DNA from: G963665215 sp963665215
Lineage (GTDB): Bacteria; Chloroflexota; Dehalococcoidia; Lucifugimonadales; CAUZJF01
Assembly: GCA_963665215.2 (NCBI GenBank)
Contig: CAXXWW010000013.1
Location: 148,186 to 212,185 of the forward strand
Direction of reading: 5' to 3'
Length of the DNA: 64,000 nucleotides
Shown here: piece by piece, positions 37,049 through 45,968 of the stretch
How the letters are laid out: every line of letters begins with the position of its first letter
Numbering within the stretch: position 1 is the first letter of the stretch
Made by a program: the position numbers and the translations under genes
The notes under the pieces: generated by a model
What the model was told of the DNA's origin: nothing
The model's database searches: none
The model's input: the letters and a program-made list of their open reading frames with translations, nothing else

Positions 37049-38113
37049 CTATTGCGGAACGTCGACCAGCGTCGAGCCGGCCTGGTGGGAGTTCAAGAAG
37101 CCGACCATGATCTGGACGACCCAGCGCCCGTGTTCGCCGGTGCTGACACCCTCTCCCCCGTTCTCAACAAGGTTGATGAGCTCTTCATAGGCCGCCACGT
37201 AGTTCTCCGACTGGTAGTGGTGGGGGATCAAGTCCTGGCTCAAAGTTTCGCCGTTGGATCCACGCGTCAGCACCCTCGCGACGCCGCCATTCATTTGGAA
37301 TTCGATCTGGCCCTTTGGACCGGTGATCTGCATCGTCGACGCAGGCACGACAGACTTCTTAGAACCCGCGTAGAACGACCGGACACCGTTTTCGTGGATG
37401 ACGAATCCACTTGCACCCGGCTCGCTTGCGGGGTCCCTGCCACCCTGTCCTCTATATACATCCCAGTCGTCGAAGCCGTCTTCCAGCTTCGCCCAGACCT
37501 GTTTGGGAGGTGACTCGGCGAAGAAACCGATGCCATCGATGATATGGGTGCCATTGCGGAAGAGCATGGCGCGCGGTCCCCAGTGGGACGCGACTATGGT
37601 ATTTATGGGGCCGATGGCGCCTGAGCGGACGGTCTCACGGACCTTGTGATATTGGCTCATCCACCGGCGTGTATGGCCCACGCTCAGATGCACGCCGTTG
37701 TCCTTGCAGGCCTTGAGCATGCGATTGGCGTCTTCCATGCTGGTCGCGAGCGGCTTTTCGCATATGATCGCCTTGACGCCCGCCTCGGCTCCACCAACGA
37801 CCATACTCCCGTGGGTTGCGTCACCCGTGCACACCGTCAGGATGTCGAGGTCTGCCTTGTCCAGCATCATGTTGAAATCGGTATAGGGCTGGGCGTCCGG
37901 CCAGGTACTCCCCCAGTTAGACTTGAACTGGGGGAGCAGGTCTTGTGCCATGTCGCAGTAGGCCACCACCCTCGTACGAGGCACCAGGGCGAGACAAGCG
38001 GCATGGGAGGTAATTATCTGTCTGTTAAGAGGGCGTGGTGGGGGTTCCTTTACTGGCCCTGCCGCAATTCCGCCCAGCCCGACAATACCGACCCGATAAA
38101 TCTTGTTTTCCAA
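37049..38113 (-). CDS. Gfo/Idh/MocA family oxidoreductase (canonical)
   Basis: A 354-residue NAD(P)-dependent sugar-type dehydrogenase: Rossmann motif GIVGLGGIAAG near residue 9, LTVCTGDATHG, and the catalytic CEKPLA at about 138-143, here with the EKP lysine intact, in contrast to the relative at 6613. The C-terminal domain has GHTRRWMSQYHKVRE and DGIGFFAESPPKQVWA. It is on the same strand as the glycoside-hydrolase-like gene, separated from it only by the solitary IS1380 end, so the two were probably one operon. Confidence 0.88.
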   Translation of the reverse strand: MENKIYRVGIVGLGGIAAGPVKEPPPRPLNRQIITSHAACLALVPRTRVVAYCDMAQDLLPQFKSNWGSTWPDAQPYTDFNMMLDKADLDILTVCTGDATHGSMVVGGAEAGVKAIICEKPLATSMEDANRMLKACKDNGVHLSVGHTRRWMSQYHKVRETVRSGAIGPINTIVASHWGPRAMLFRNGTHIIDGIGFFAESPPKQVWAKLEDGFDDWDVYRGQGGRDPASEPGASGFVIHENGVRSFYAGSKKSVVPASTMQITGPKGQIEFQMNGGVARVLTRGSNGETLSQDLIPHHYQSENYVAAYEELINLVENGGEGVSTGEHGRWVVQIMVGFLNSHQAGSTLVDVPQ

Positions 38114-38388
38114 TTTCGTCTCCTGGATTTTTGATTACCAATGGGCCCCTTCGCCGGTGTGTGCCCCTCGTGTCGGACGCTTCGATATGTGGCAATGAAG
38201 AGAATTCGGCCCGTCCGTAGAATCAAGCTCATAATATACGACACGAATCCGCGAATAGCTACAGGTGTAGCAACGGTTGCAGCGACCGAAACCCCATCCA
38301 GTTACCAGGATTGCATTAGTTAGGCGAGCAGAATAGGATATTCACAGGCTGATTGTAGGCCAGCCTATACTGTTCCGGAGGTACGCTC

Positions 38389-38922
38389 ATGCGGGGTGGG
38401 ATGAGACATAAGGCAGCACTCGCACTGGGATACGTGCTGCTCGTCGCGGTCACGGCAGCTTGCTCTGCAGACGTGAATGCCAATGACCAAGGCATGATCT
38501 ATTTCGAGCAAGGTGATTACAAGAAGGCCATCGAAGCATTCGACGAGGCCATCAAGCTAGACCCACAGGACGCCATCGCCTACTACAACAGGGGCGTCGC
38601 TTACAAAAGTCTTGGCCAGTCCTCCCAGGGACAGCAATCCGGTGTCCAGCTACGTCTTGGTCAGTACCGGAGTGCCATACAGGACTTCGATGAGGCCATC
38701 AGGCTCAACCCACAGGCCGATGCCTACTACAACAGGGGTGTTGCGCACCGCTATCTTGACCAGTTCGAACTTGCGATTGAGGACTTCGACGAGGCCATCC
38801 GCCTCAACCCCCAACACGCTGAGGCCTACAACTGGAGGGGTGCGGTTTACGGGGCCATCGGCCAGTCAATAGAAGCAGAGCGGGACATCGCGAAGGCCAA
38901 GGAGCTTGGAATTGGAGGCTAG
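38389..38922 (+). CDS. TPR-repeat lipoprotein
   Basis: A 177-residue exported protein. MRHKAALALGYVLLVAVTAAC is a lipoprotein signal ending in lipobox VTAAC. Three to four tetratricopeptide repeats follow: GMIYFEQGDYKKAIEAFDEA, AYYNRGVAYKSLGQ, RSAIQDFDEAIRLNPQ, AYYNRGVAHRYLDQFELAI and AYNWRGAVYGAIGQ. An insert of about 14 residues (SSQGQQSGVQLRLG) lies inside the second repeat. Such proteins act as scaffolds; the partner is unknown. Confidence 0.85.
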   Translation: MRGGMRHKAALALGYVLLVAVTAACSADVNANDQGMIYFEQGDYKKAIEAFDEAIKLDPQDAIAYYNRGVAYKSLGQSSQGQQSGVQLRLGQYRSAIQDFDEAIRLNPQADAYYNRGVAHRYLDQFELAIEDFDEAIRLNPQHAEAYNWRGAVYGAIGQSIEAERDIAKAKELGIGG

Positions 38923-39120
38923 TAGCCATACTGCCCCCGGAGGCGCACCCAGGAGGGGCGAGCAACATGACAACACCCAGTTGTCCCATGCGTTGCCGGC
39001 ACCTTGGCAAGGGTGTTTGTGTTCCAGATGCTGTTGCCAGTTGGCGACGGCACCGCCCTGCCCGCCAGCTCACGCACGATTGTATGCATTCCCATCCGAT
39101 ACTCTGGATATAGAGTATAG

Positions 39121-39339
39121 ATCAGTCTGCCGTGGCGGCGTGAGCCCAGTCCCTGGAGCATCTTCGTAGCAGAAACGCTCCTTCACCGTACTTGGGGAGA
39201 GGTCGTGGAAGAGCTTTATCCCCAGGTGCTGGGTGAAATTCCCGATTCGGAAGCTGTAGCGCTGGATCAAGACCGCTGGATACAAACCACACTCTCCGCC
39301 GGCCTTGCGTGGCCCGGACGGGCCGAACCCGCGAAGTGA
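39121..39339 (+). pseudogene. HhH-GPD DNA glycosylase (MutY-like) fragment
   Basis: The plus-strand frame reads LPWRREPSPWSIFVAETLLH, then RTWGEVVEELYPQVL, and stops at 39337-39339. This matches the N-terminal segment of adenine/endonuclease III-type glycosylases (PWR...DPWxILVAExLLxRT). No start codon or catalytic domain remains, so it is a remnant of about 70 codons. Confidence 0.5.
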
Positions 39340-39509
39340 AGGAACACCCATGAAAGCGATTGTAAACACAAAATACGGGCCACCGGATGTTCTTCAGCTC
39401 AAAGAGGTGGAAAAACCTACTCCCAAGTACAATGAAGTACTGATAAAAATACATGCGACAACAGTAAACAGAACGGACTGCGGCTTTCGAAGGCTGCCCC
39501 CTTTTTTGC

Positions 39510-39639
39510 TAGTGGTCTCCCCCTTTTTTCGTAAAAAGTCGATTGAATTAGAACAAACGTACCCATAGTGGTCTACCCCAACATACGGTAGGCAGATGTG
39601 CAAAAACTTCCTTTCAAAACGGGATTGTTTAGTGGTCTC
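39510..39639. mobile_element. Short non-autonomous insertion (about 120 bp) with 10-bp direct repeats
   Basis: TAGTGGTCTC occurs at 39510-39519 and again at 39630-39639; the second copy is native dehydrogenase sequence (FSGLIRPK). The DNA between shares several blocks, in inverse orientation, with the small element at 56773-56950: ATTAGAACAAACGTACCC, CTACCCCAACATACGGTAG, CAGATGTGC and CAAAACGGG. Confidence 0.65.
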
Positions 39640-39945
39640 ATCAGGCCAAAAAGAACGATACTTGGGACTGAGTTTGCTGGGGACATCGAAGCGGTAGGTA
39701 AAAATGTAGAACGATTCAAAAAAGGTGACCAGGTTTTTGGGCATAGTGGCGACAAATTTGGCGCTCATGCCGAGTACATATGCCTGGCCGAAGAAGATCC
39801 GCTAGCAACAAAACCGGAGAATATGAACTATGAGGAAGCTGCGGCAGTCATCGACGGGGCAACACTTGCGTTGAATTGCCTTAGTAAAGCAAATATTCAA
39901 AGCGGACAAACAGTCCTTATCAATGGCGCTTCTGGGTCGATAGGT

Positions 39946-41313
39946 GAGGTTACGTCAATAGGTGTGTAAACGACATCAGGCGGCGACCTTCTCAGCCGTT
40001 GATTCAATGGCGATTCCATCCGCATACTGTGCACCGAGATAGACGTCTTCGATCAACTCAGGGGCCTTCAGACGCCTGAAGCGCTGTTCGGCGACCATCA
40101 ACATTTTCCAGATCACCGCTATCGCCCGATCGACCCTCTTGTAGCGCTTGGCGGCATCGGTCCGAAGCCTGAGGGCCGCGAAGGGTGATTCTACCGGGTT
40201 CGTCGTGCGAAGGTGCCCCCAGTGCTCCTTTGGGAAGTCATAGAAGGTGACCATGCGGTCCCAGTCCCGCTCTAAGGCCTCTGAGGCCGCCTCGTAGGAA
40301 TGGTCGCCGCACCACCTGGTGAACACCGTCCTGAGCCGCTCAGCCTCTGTCCGAGTCGGCGCGTAGGGGATAGTACGCAGCATGAGCTTGGCCTGGTCCT
40401 GTTGTCGCTTTGGAAGCTTGGCGAGCACGTTTACGATCTTGTGGTTCCAGCAGCGTTGCTCTGCCGCCTGCGGATAGACGTTGCGCAGAGCTCCCCAGAT
40501 GCCCAGGTGTCCGTCTCCAACCACCAGCCTCGGGCAGCTCAAGCCCCGGCGCTTGATGTCCCTGAGCACCTCGGACCAGTTCTCTGTGGACTCCCTGTAT
40601 CCGGGAACAGCGCTCACCACCACCTTGCTCCCGTCGCTCAGGGCCGCCATTACCACCAGTACCGCCGCCTTCTCCTTCTCAAGACCAGCCTTGACGTAGA
40701 CTCCATCCACCCACATGTAGACCACTTCCAGGTCATCGAGGGGCCGGCTGCGCCATTGGGCAAGCTCATCGTTCCACTTATCCTTCAACCGGGCCACCGT
40801 GCTCGCCGATACCGGTGCGTCCTCTCCCAGCAGCCCCCGCAAAGCCAGATCGAAGTCGCCTTCGGATAGACCGTGCAGGTACAGCTCGGGGATCAACTCA
40901 GCAACCTTCCTGGTCCTGTTGACGAACAGCGGCAGCAGCCGGCTCTCGAACTGCTCCTCGGTATCGCGGACTCGCGGCCGCCTCAGCTGTATCGTTCCCG
41001 AACTCAGCGTAAGCCTCCGGGCTCTGCCGTATCCGTTCCGATAGCCGGTATCTGAGTCCGAGTCGGATCTGAGCGCCGACTTCGCCCTTCCCAGAAACGC
41101 CGTCACCTCCTCCTCCAGCAACTCCTGGATCAGCCTCTGGACCTGGCTTCGCACCCAATCCTCCAACTGCTCCCACTCCGGCCTTGACTCCGACCTACTC
41201 TCAGTGCTTTCCTTCCTCATGGGCGGTCTATCTCCTCTCTTGGGCCTCGAGCCCGTGTTGTTCAGAGAGAGGGTACACCGCCTGACTGTTTACACACTTT
41301 TTGAAGATACCTC
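39946..41313. mobile_element. IS256-family element, copy 2
   Basis: 1368 bp, the same length and ends as copy 1, flanked by its own 8-bp duplication CGATAGGT at 39938-39945 and 41314-41321. The different duplications show two independent insertions, and the near identity of the copies shows that they were recent. Confidence 0.95.
39976..41220 (-). CDS. IS256-family transposase, copy 2
   Basis: 414 residues, identical to the copy at 29305 except for one visible substitution (KRQQDQAK for KRRQDQAK). All catalytic segments are intact. It lies inside the broken alcohol dehydrogenase gene on the opposite strand. Confidence 0.95.
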   Translation of the reverse strand: MRKESTESRSESRPEWEQLEDWVRSQVQRLIQELLEEEVTAFLGRAKSALRSDSDSDTGYRNGYGRARRLTLSSGTIQLRRPRVRDTEEQFESRLLPLFVNRTRKVAELIPELYLHGLSEGDFDLALRGLLGEDAPVSASTVARLKDKWNDELAQWRSRPLDDLEVVYMWVDGVYVKAGLEKEKAAVLVVMAALSDGSKVVVSAVPGYRESTENWSEVLRDIKRRGLSCPRLVVGDGHLGIWGALRNVYPQAAEQRCWNHKIVNVLAKLPKRQQDQAKLMLRTIPYAPTRTEAERLRTVFTRWCGDHSYEAASEALERDWDRMVTFYDFPKEHWGHLRTTNPVESPFAALRLRTDAAKRYKRVDRAIAVIWKMLMVAEQRFRRLKAPELIEDVYLGAQYADGIAIESTAEKVAA

Positions 41314-41820
41314 CGATAGGTACCGCAGCGGTGCAGCTTGGCAAGTATTATGGAGCAGAGGTTACAGGGGTATGCAGTACCGTGAATTTAGAATTGGTGA
41401 AATCTCTGGGAGCCGATAAGGTAATTGATTACACGAAAGACGATTTTACCAAGAATGGTCAAACGTATGACGTAATTTTTGACGCGGTCGGCAAGAGCTC
41501 ATTTTCAAGCTGTAAGAGCTTGATGAAGCGAGGCGGGATCTATTTTTCTACAGAACTGGGCTTTTTAGTTCAGAATCCGTTCCTAGCATTGTGGACTTCA
41601 AAAATCGGCAGCAAAAAAGTCATGTTTCCAATTCCAAAATACACTAGACAAGATGTGCTCTTTTTCAAAGAGCTTATTCAGGCGGGAAAGATAAAAGCGG
41701 TCATAGATAGACGCTATCCGTTGGAACAAAAGAAGTGGCTCCGGAAATCTGAACAGGGGGATAAGTGGAATCGCTGCCTGATTGAGGGCATGATAGTGCT
41801 CTCGGAGACAGGAGCGAGAG

Positions 41821-42126
41821 ATGAGCAGACGACCCCGCCGTAACCACTCGGCAGAGTTCAAGGCGAAGGTGGCTCTTGCCGCAGTGCGCGGCGACCGGAC
41901 ACTTTCGGAGCTGGCAAGCCAGTTCGATGTGCACCCGAACCAGATCACGCAATGGAAGACCCAGTTGCTGGATCGGGCGGCGCAGTTATTTGGGGCCGGG
42001 ACAGGGCAGGCTGAAAAGCCGGTAGATATGAAGGTCCTTCACGCTAAGATCGGTGAGCTTGCGTTGGAGAACGATTTTTTAGAGGCCGCGCTCACGAAGG
42101 CGGGATTGCCGGGCGCAAGGCGATGA
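41821..42126 (+). CDS. IS3-family OrfA (copy 1)
   Basis: A 101-residue DNA-binding subunit: HSAEFKAKVALAAVRGDRTL and ELASQFDVHPNQITQWK form the helix-turn-helix, and a leucine-rich coiled coil follows (KVLHAKIGELALENDFLEAAL). It overlaps orfB by 4 bp, so OrfAB fusion by frameshifting is expected, as in other IS3 elements. Confidence 0.92.
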   Translation: MSRRPRRNHSAEFKAKVALAAVRGDRTLSELASQFDVHPNQITQWKTQLLDRAAQLFGAGTGQAEKPVDMKVLHAKIGELALENDFLEAALTKAGLPGARR

Positions 42127-42952
42127 TCGACCGCGATCACAAGCTGCCTCTCGCCCGCCAGGCAAAGGCAGTGGGCATCAGCCGCGGGAGCATCTACTAC
42201 CGGCCACGGCCGGTGGGCGAAGCCGGTCTCGGGCTGATGCGCCGCATCGATGAGCTGCACCTTGAGTATCCGTTTGCAGGCAGTAGGATGATGCGAGGCC
42301 TGCGCTCCGCCAGGAGGGACTCTCCTCCGGGCGTAGACACATCGCCACACTGATGCGGCGGATGGGCATCGAGGCGCTGTACCGCAAGCCCAACACCAGC
42401 CGGCGACGCCCCGGCCATACGGTGTATCCGTACCTGCTGCGCGGGCTTGAGGTGAGCAGGCCCAACCAGGTGTGGGCAATGGATATCACGTACATTCCGA
42501 TGGCCAGGGGGTTCGTGTACCTAGCCGCAGTGATGGACTGGCATAGCCGCAAGGTGCTGGCCTGGCGGGTATCGGTCACAATGGACACAGACTTCTGCGT
42601 GGAGGCGCTCGAAGAATCCCTGGGACGCCACGGCGCGCCGGAGATATTCAACACAGATCAGGGAAGCCAGTTCACAAGTGACGCCTTCACCGGCCTGCTG
42701 AAAGCCAATGGGATCCAGATCAGCATGGACGGGAAGGGAAGCTGGAAGGATAATGTGTTCGTCGAACGGCTGTGGAAGAGCGTCAAGTACGAGGAGGTGT
42801 ACCTGAGAGCCTACGAATCGGTCCCGGAAGCCAGAACTGGACTCGGGCGGTACTTCGAGTTTTACAATGCCGGACGGCCCCATTCGAGCCTTGGGGGAAT
42901 GACGCCGGACCAGTTCTTTGACAGAGCGCCTGCCGAGTCCGCGGCGGCCTAA
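42123..42952 (+). pseudogene. IS3-family OrfB (copy 1), frameshifted
   Basis: The integrase subunit of the IS3 family: WAMDITYIPMARGFVYLAAV (first Asp), IFNTDQGSQFTS (second Asp), DNVFVERLWKSVKYEEVYL (Glu). A 2-base insertion (GCGC for GC) near 42302 shifts the frame after MMRGL, so this copy cannot make OrfB; the copy at 57442 lacks the insertion and is intact. Confidence 0.92.
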
Positions 42953-43097
42953 CGCACGGCAGCGCGATTCCACTTATCAAACCGGGCAGCGCTGTTCAGA
43001 CAAACGAGACCACCTCTAAATTCCCGAGGCTCATAGCTATGTTGAAAAAGGGCAGAAAACGGGAAATGTAGTAATAACTGTGCAAGGTGAAGTGTGA

Positions 43098-43419
43098 AGG
43101 GAAAGGGTGCAAGAGGCTCTGGCTTTTATTGTGTACGGTCTGGCCGGGTTCTATCCGGCCTGTGTGGTGAACAGAGCCGGTACAGGTGCCGACGGGCGCG
43201 ACAACGGAGCATGAGCTCTGTGGCTTGCGACGTCTAGCAGGCTGATCCGCCTGGGGCGGATGGGGTGCAGATGCGGAGAAAACCCCTTTGGCGGGAGCCT
43301 GAGGGTGTGCCTCATCCGCCTGCGGCGGCCCTCTTCCTGGCCGGAAAGGGGGCCAGGGAGATGGTCAAAAAGGGTTATCAGCGCCCTGCCAGAATCGACG
43401 CACAACAAAGGAGCCTGGA
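43098..43419. other. Intergenic gap of 322 bp before the TPP enzyme
   Basis: No gene seen. It contains short GC-rich palindromes (ATCCGCCTGGGGCGGAT near 43245 and a related CATCCGCCTGCGGCGG near 43315) that could form hairpins in the leader of the downstream gene. Confidence 0.4.
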
Positions 43420-45057
43420 ATGCACGGGGCCGACGTCATTGCGGAAATCTTGAAGAGGGAAGGCATAGAGTTCCTGGCGTGCTTTCCCGCGCAAAACCTG
43501 ATCGACGCCTGTGCCAAGGTGGGGATACGTCCCATTCTGTGCAGGCAGGAGCGCATGGGACTGGCCATCGCCGACGGTTTCAGCCGCACCACCAACGGTA
43601 AGAGGATCGGCGTGTTCGCCATGCAGCAGGGACCGGGCACGGAAAATGCCTTTCCTGGGGCGGCCCAGGCGTTCTCGGACAACGTACCCATCCTGCTGAT
43701 ACCCGGGGGAGAACCCACCAGCAGGAGCTTCGTCAGTCCCGGGTTCAGCGCGGTGGACAACTACCGCAACGTCACAAAGTTGTTGGGCCAGGCCAGCCAC
43801 GTGGAGCGGATCCCCGCGCTGATGCGCCGGGCGTTCTACCAGCTGCGGACCGGCAAGGCCGGCCCAGTGCTGCTGGAGATTCCGCGCGACATCTGGTTCG
43901 CCGAGCTCGAGGGGGAGCTGGAGTACACGCCCGTAAGGGGCAACCGGACGGCCCCGGACATCGGTGAGTTGAAGGAGACCGCGCGCGTGCTGCTCGACGC
44001 GGAGAGCCCGGTCATTCATGCGGGGCAGGGGTGTCTATACGCGGAGGCGTGGGACGAGCTACAGGAGATAGCCGAGCTGCTCCAGGCCCCGGTGATGACC
44101 ACCTTGCCAGGCAAGAGCGCGTTCCCCGAGGACCACCCTCTGGCATTGGGCGCGTCCGCGGTGTCCACGACCGGGCAGGCGTCGCACTTCCTTCAGAAGG
44201 CCGACCTTGTCTTCGGCATCGGATGCAGCTTCACGCGCACCAACTACGGGCCCAAGGTCCCGCCTGGAAAGGTGATAGTCCATTCCACCAACGACCCGAG
44301 CGACGTCAACAAGGAACACGAGGCAGACTACAGCCTCATCGGCGACGCGAAGCTCGTGCTTCAGGGGCTCATAGCCGAGATCAAGGCGCAGACCAACGGC
44401 GAGGGGCACCGCAAAAGCCGCGACGTGGCCCCGGAGGTCCAGAACGTCAAGAGGCGGTGGCTGGATGAGTGGACGCCCCAGCTCACGTCGGACGAGGTGC
44501 CGATTAACCAGTACCGGATCATCTGGGACCTTATGCACCACGTCGACCGCGCCAACACCATCGTCACCCATGACGCCGGGAGCCCGCGTGACCAGGTAGT
44601 GCCGTTCTGGGAGAGCGTGGCGCCGAGGACGTACATTGGGTGGGGAAAATCCACTCAGCTTGGCTACGGGCTTGGACTCATCATGGGGGCCAAGCTGGCG
44701 GAGCCGGACAAGCTGTGTGTCAACATGATGGGGGATGCCGCGATAGGAATGGTCGGCATGGACATAGAGACCGCGGTCAGGAACAAGATCGGCATCCTGA
44801 CCATCGTGTTTAACAATGGGATCATGGCCATCGAGCGAAAGAGCATGCCCTATTCGGCGGAGGCCTACGATACCCTCAGGCAGGGAGGAGACTACGCCGG
44901 TGTCGCGAAGGCACTGGGTGCGTGGGCGTTGCGGGTGGAAAGGCCCGACGATTTCGTACCCGCGTTGAAGCAGGCCATCGACGTCACCAGAACGGGACAG
45001 CCGGCGCTGCTGGACTGCATCTGCAAGGAAGGCTATGACTTCTCGGTCTACCCCTAG
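43420..45057 (+). CDS. Thiamine-diphosphate-dependent enzyme (acetolactate synthase-like large subunit family)
   Basis: A 545-residue TPP enzyme with the three domains of the acetolactate synthase/benzoylformate decarboxylase group. The N-terminal Pyr domain carries the activating glutamate in CRQERMGLAIADGFSR, and GPGTENAFPGAAQAFSDNVP follows. The middle FAD-type domain is present. The C-terminal PP domain has the TPP/Mg motif GDAAIGMVGMDIETAVRNK...NN. The reaction, decarboxylation or ligation of a 2-oxo acid, is unknown. It starts with ATG at 43420, with AAAGGAG ahead, and has no partner regulatory subunit nearby. Confidence 0.88.
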   Translation: MHGADVIAEILKREGIEFLACFPAQNLIDACAKVGIRPILCRQERMGLAIADGFSRTTNGKRIGVFAMQQGPGTENAFPGAAQAFSDNVPILLIPGGEPTSRSFVSPGFSAVDNYRNVTKLLGQASHVERIPALMRRAFYQLRTGKAGPVLLEIPRDIWFAELEGELEYTPVRGNRTAPDIGELKETARVLLDAESPVIHAGQGCLYAEAWDELQEIAELLQAPVMTTLPGKSAFPEDHPLALGASAVSTTGQASHFLQKADLVFGIGCSFTRTNYGPKVPPGKVIVHSTNDPSDVNKEHEADYSLIGDAKLVLQGLIAEIKAQTNGEGHRKSRDVAPEVQNVKRRWLDEWTPQLTSDEVPINQYRIIWDLMHHVDRANTIVTHDAGSPRDQVVPFWESVAPRTYIGWGKSTQLGYGLGLIMGAKLAEPDKLCVNMMGDAAIGMVGMDIETAVRNKIGILTIVFNNGIMAIERKSMPYSAEAYDTLRQGGDYAGVAKALGAWALRVERPDDFVPALKQAIDVTRTGQPALLDCICKEGYDFSVYP

Positions 45058-45118
45058 CGCTCATGACCGGCAGGACGTCTTCCAGACCTGTTGCTGAATC
45101 CATAATATCGATTGCCCG

Positions 45119-45337
45119 CCCACATCTGCATTCGCGCTCGCGGCCGGACTCGCGGCGGTAGCCTTGGAATGCTCGCAGCCGGCGCCCTTGGACGTCGCCT
45201 ACCTCTCGGGCCGCATTCCCCCCCATTCCAAGAGGGACGGAGACAACGAAGCATACGTATTGCGGGCCGACGGCACCGGCCAGGTACGAATCACCGACAG
45301 CTCCTGGGTAGACCGGATCCCCTCGTGTCGGCCGTAG
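45119..45337 (+). pseudogene. N-terminal fragment of a beta-propeller lipoprotein
   Basis: The plus-strand frame reads a lipoprotein-type signal (FALAAGLAAVALEC) and then DNEAYVLRADGTGQVRITD and SWVDRIPS, the first blade of a TolB/PD40-type propeller, as in the intact gene at 55654. It stops at 45335-45337 after one blade and lacks a clear start. Confidence 0.4.
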
Positions 45338-45343
45338 ACAGCC

Positions 45344-45895
45344 TCACCGACCGGCGCTCTCCGCGAGTCTGGCAAATACCTCCCGCCACGTGTCGGGGTC
45401 GCCCCGGCCGTAGCCGTCCCGGTAGACGATGGCCCCGCGGTCGTCGATAGCGATCTTCGTGGACTGTGTAAGCACGCGGAAGCTGCTCAGCATATTGGGG
45501 TCGGGAAGGGCGATTGGCCACGGGTACCCCTGCTCCTCCCGGTACCGCTCCAGCCCGTCCAGGCTCTCAGTCGGGTCTGTGCCCACAGCGTAGAACCGGA
45601 CCTGGTCGGCGAACTCGGGGTACACCTCCTTCATGCGCCGCAACTCGGCGCGACACACCGGTCACCAGGTCGCGATGAAGAACAGGAACACCGGCCTGCC
45701 CTCCCGTTTCAGGTCAGCGGACGAAACCTCGGACTCGTCAAACAGGTGTAAGGTGAACTCGGGGGCCTCATCTACGGAGGTCGCGCTCACCGGGGCTCCG
45801 GCGGCCGGCGCGCCGCAAGCCGTACCTATTCCGAGAAGCGCCGCCGCCACGACGGCCGCGAGCAGGGTTAACGGCGGTGCTACGGTTGCTTTCAC
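45344..45895 (-). CDS. Thioredoxin-fold lipoprotein with in-frame UGA (probable selenoprotein, U-x-x-C)
   Basis: Two halves lie in the same frame, separated by one TGA at 45662-45664. The first half has a lipoprotein signal (lipobox GTAC near residue 27) and PEFTLHLFDES...GRPVFLFFIATW. The second begins PVCRAELRRMKEVYPEFADQ and continues to a normal thioredoxin/AhpC-TSA-type end. Thioredoxin-like oxidoreductases have W-C-x-x-C at this point; TGA takes the place of the first Cys, residue 78, giving WUPVC. A 6-bp perfect hairpin lies just downstream. Reading UGA as selenocysteine gives a 183-residue membrane-anchored redox protein acting outside the cytoplasm. The alternative is a nonsense mutation in a dead gene. 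Confidence 0.75.
45635..45664 (-). promoter_or_regulatory. Candidate bacterial SECIS hairpin directly after the UGA codon
   Basis: On the minus strand, UGA is followed after ten bases by GCGCCG, loop AGUUG, then CGGCGC: a perfect 6-bp stem with a 5-nt loop. The apical loop is 16 nt from the UGA and has G at its second position followed by U. Known bacterial SECIS elements need a short stem-loop 16-37 nt after UGA with a G among the first two loop bases, so it fits. The sequence is also coding. Confidence 0.6.
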
Positions 45896-45968
45896 TTCTC
45901 TACCTTGTTATCAGTATTCGACCGGCGCGTGCACTGGTCTCCGTCGGGTGCTGGTGGTGAAGGGGCGC

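Larger units (their letters stand above)
41731..43017. mobile_element. IS3-family element, copy 1
   Basis: Ends AGAAGTGGCTCCGGAAATCTG and, inverted, AGAGGTGGTCTCGTTTGTCTG, both followed by AACAG. Target duplication AAA at 41728-41730 and 43018-43020. Two overlapping frames, orfA and orfB, with orfB broken. Confidence 0.92.
39350..43097 (+). pseudogene. NAD(P)-dependent alcohol dehydrogenase/quinone oxidoreductase gene with three insertions
   Basis: The parts are an MDR-superfamily, zinc-free oxidoreductase: MKAIVNTKYGPPDVLQL at the start, TEFAGDIEAVGKNV, VLINGASGSIGTAAVQLGKY (Rossmann loop), ADKVIDYT and a natural C-terminus TGNVVITVQGEV ending at 43097. Insertions: about 120 bp near 39520, an IS256 at 39946-41313 and an IS3 at 41731-43017. 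Rejoining at the 8-bp and AAA duplications restores the frame exactly across both IS elements. One base also seems missing from the T run near 39502. Not functional. Confidence 0.9.

Noticed and set aside
29275..41313. A composite transposon bounded by the two IS256 copies
   Set aside because: Each copy has its own 8-bp duplication inside a different host gene, so they inserted separately.
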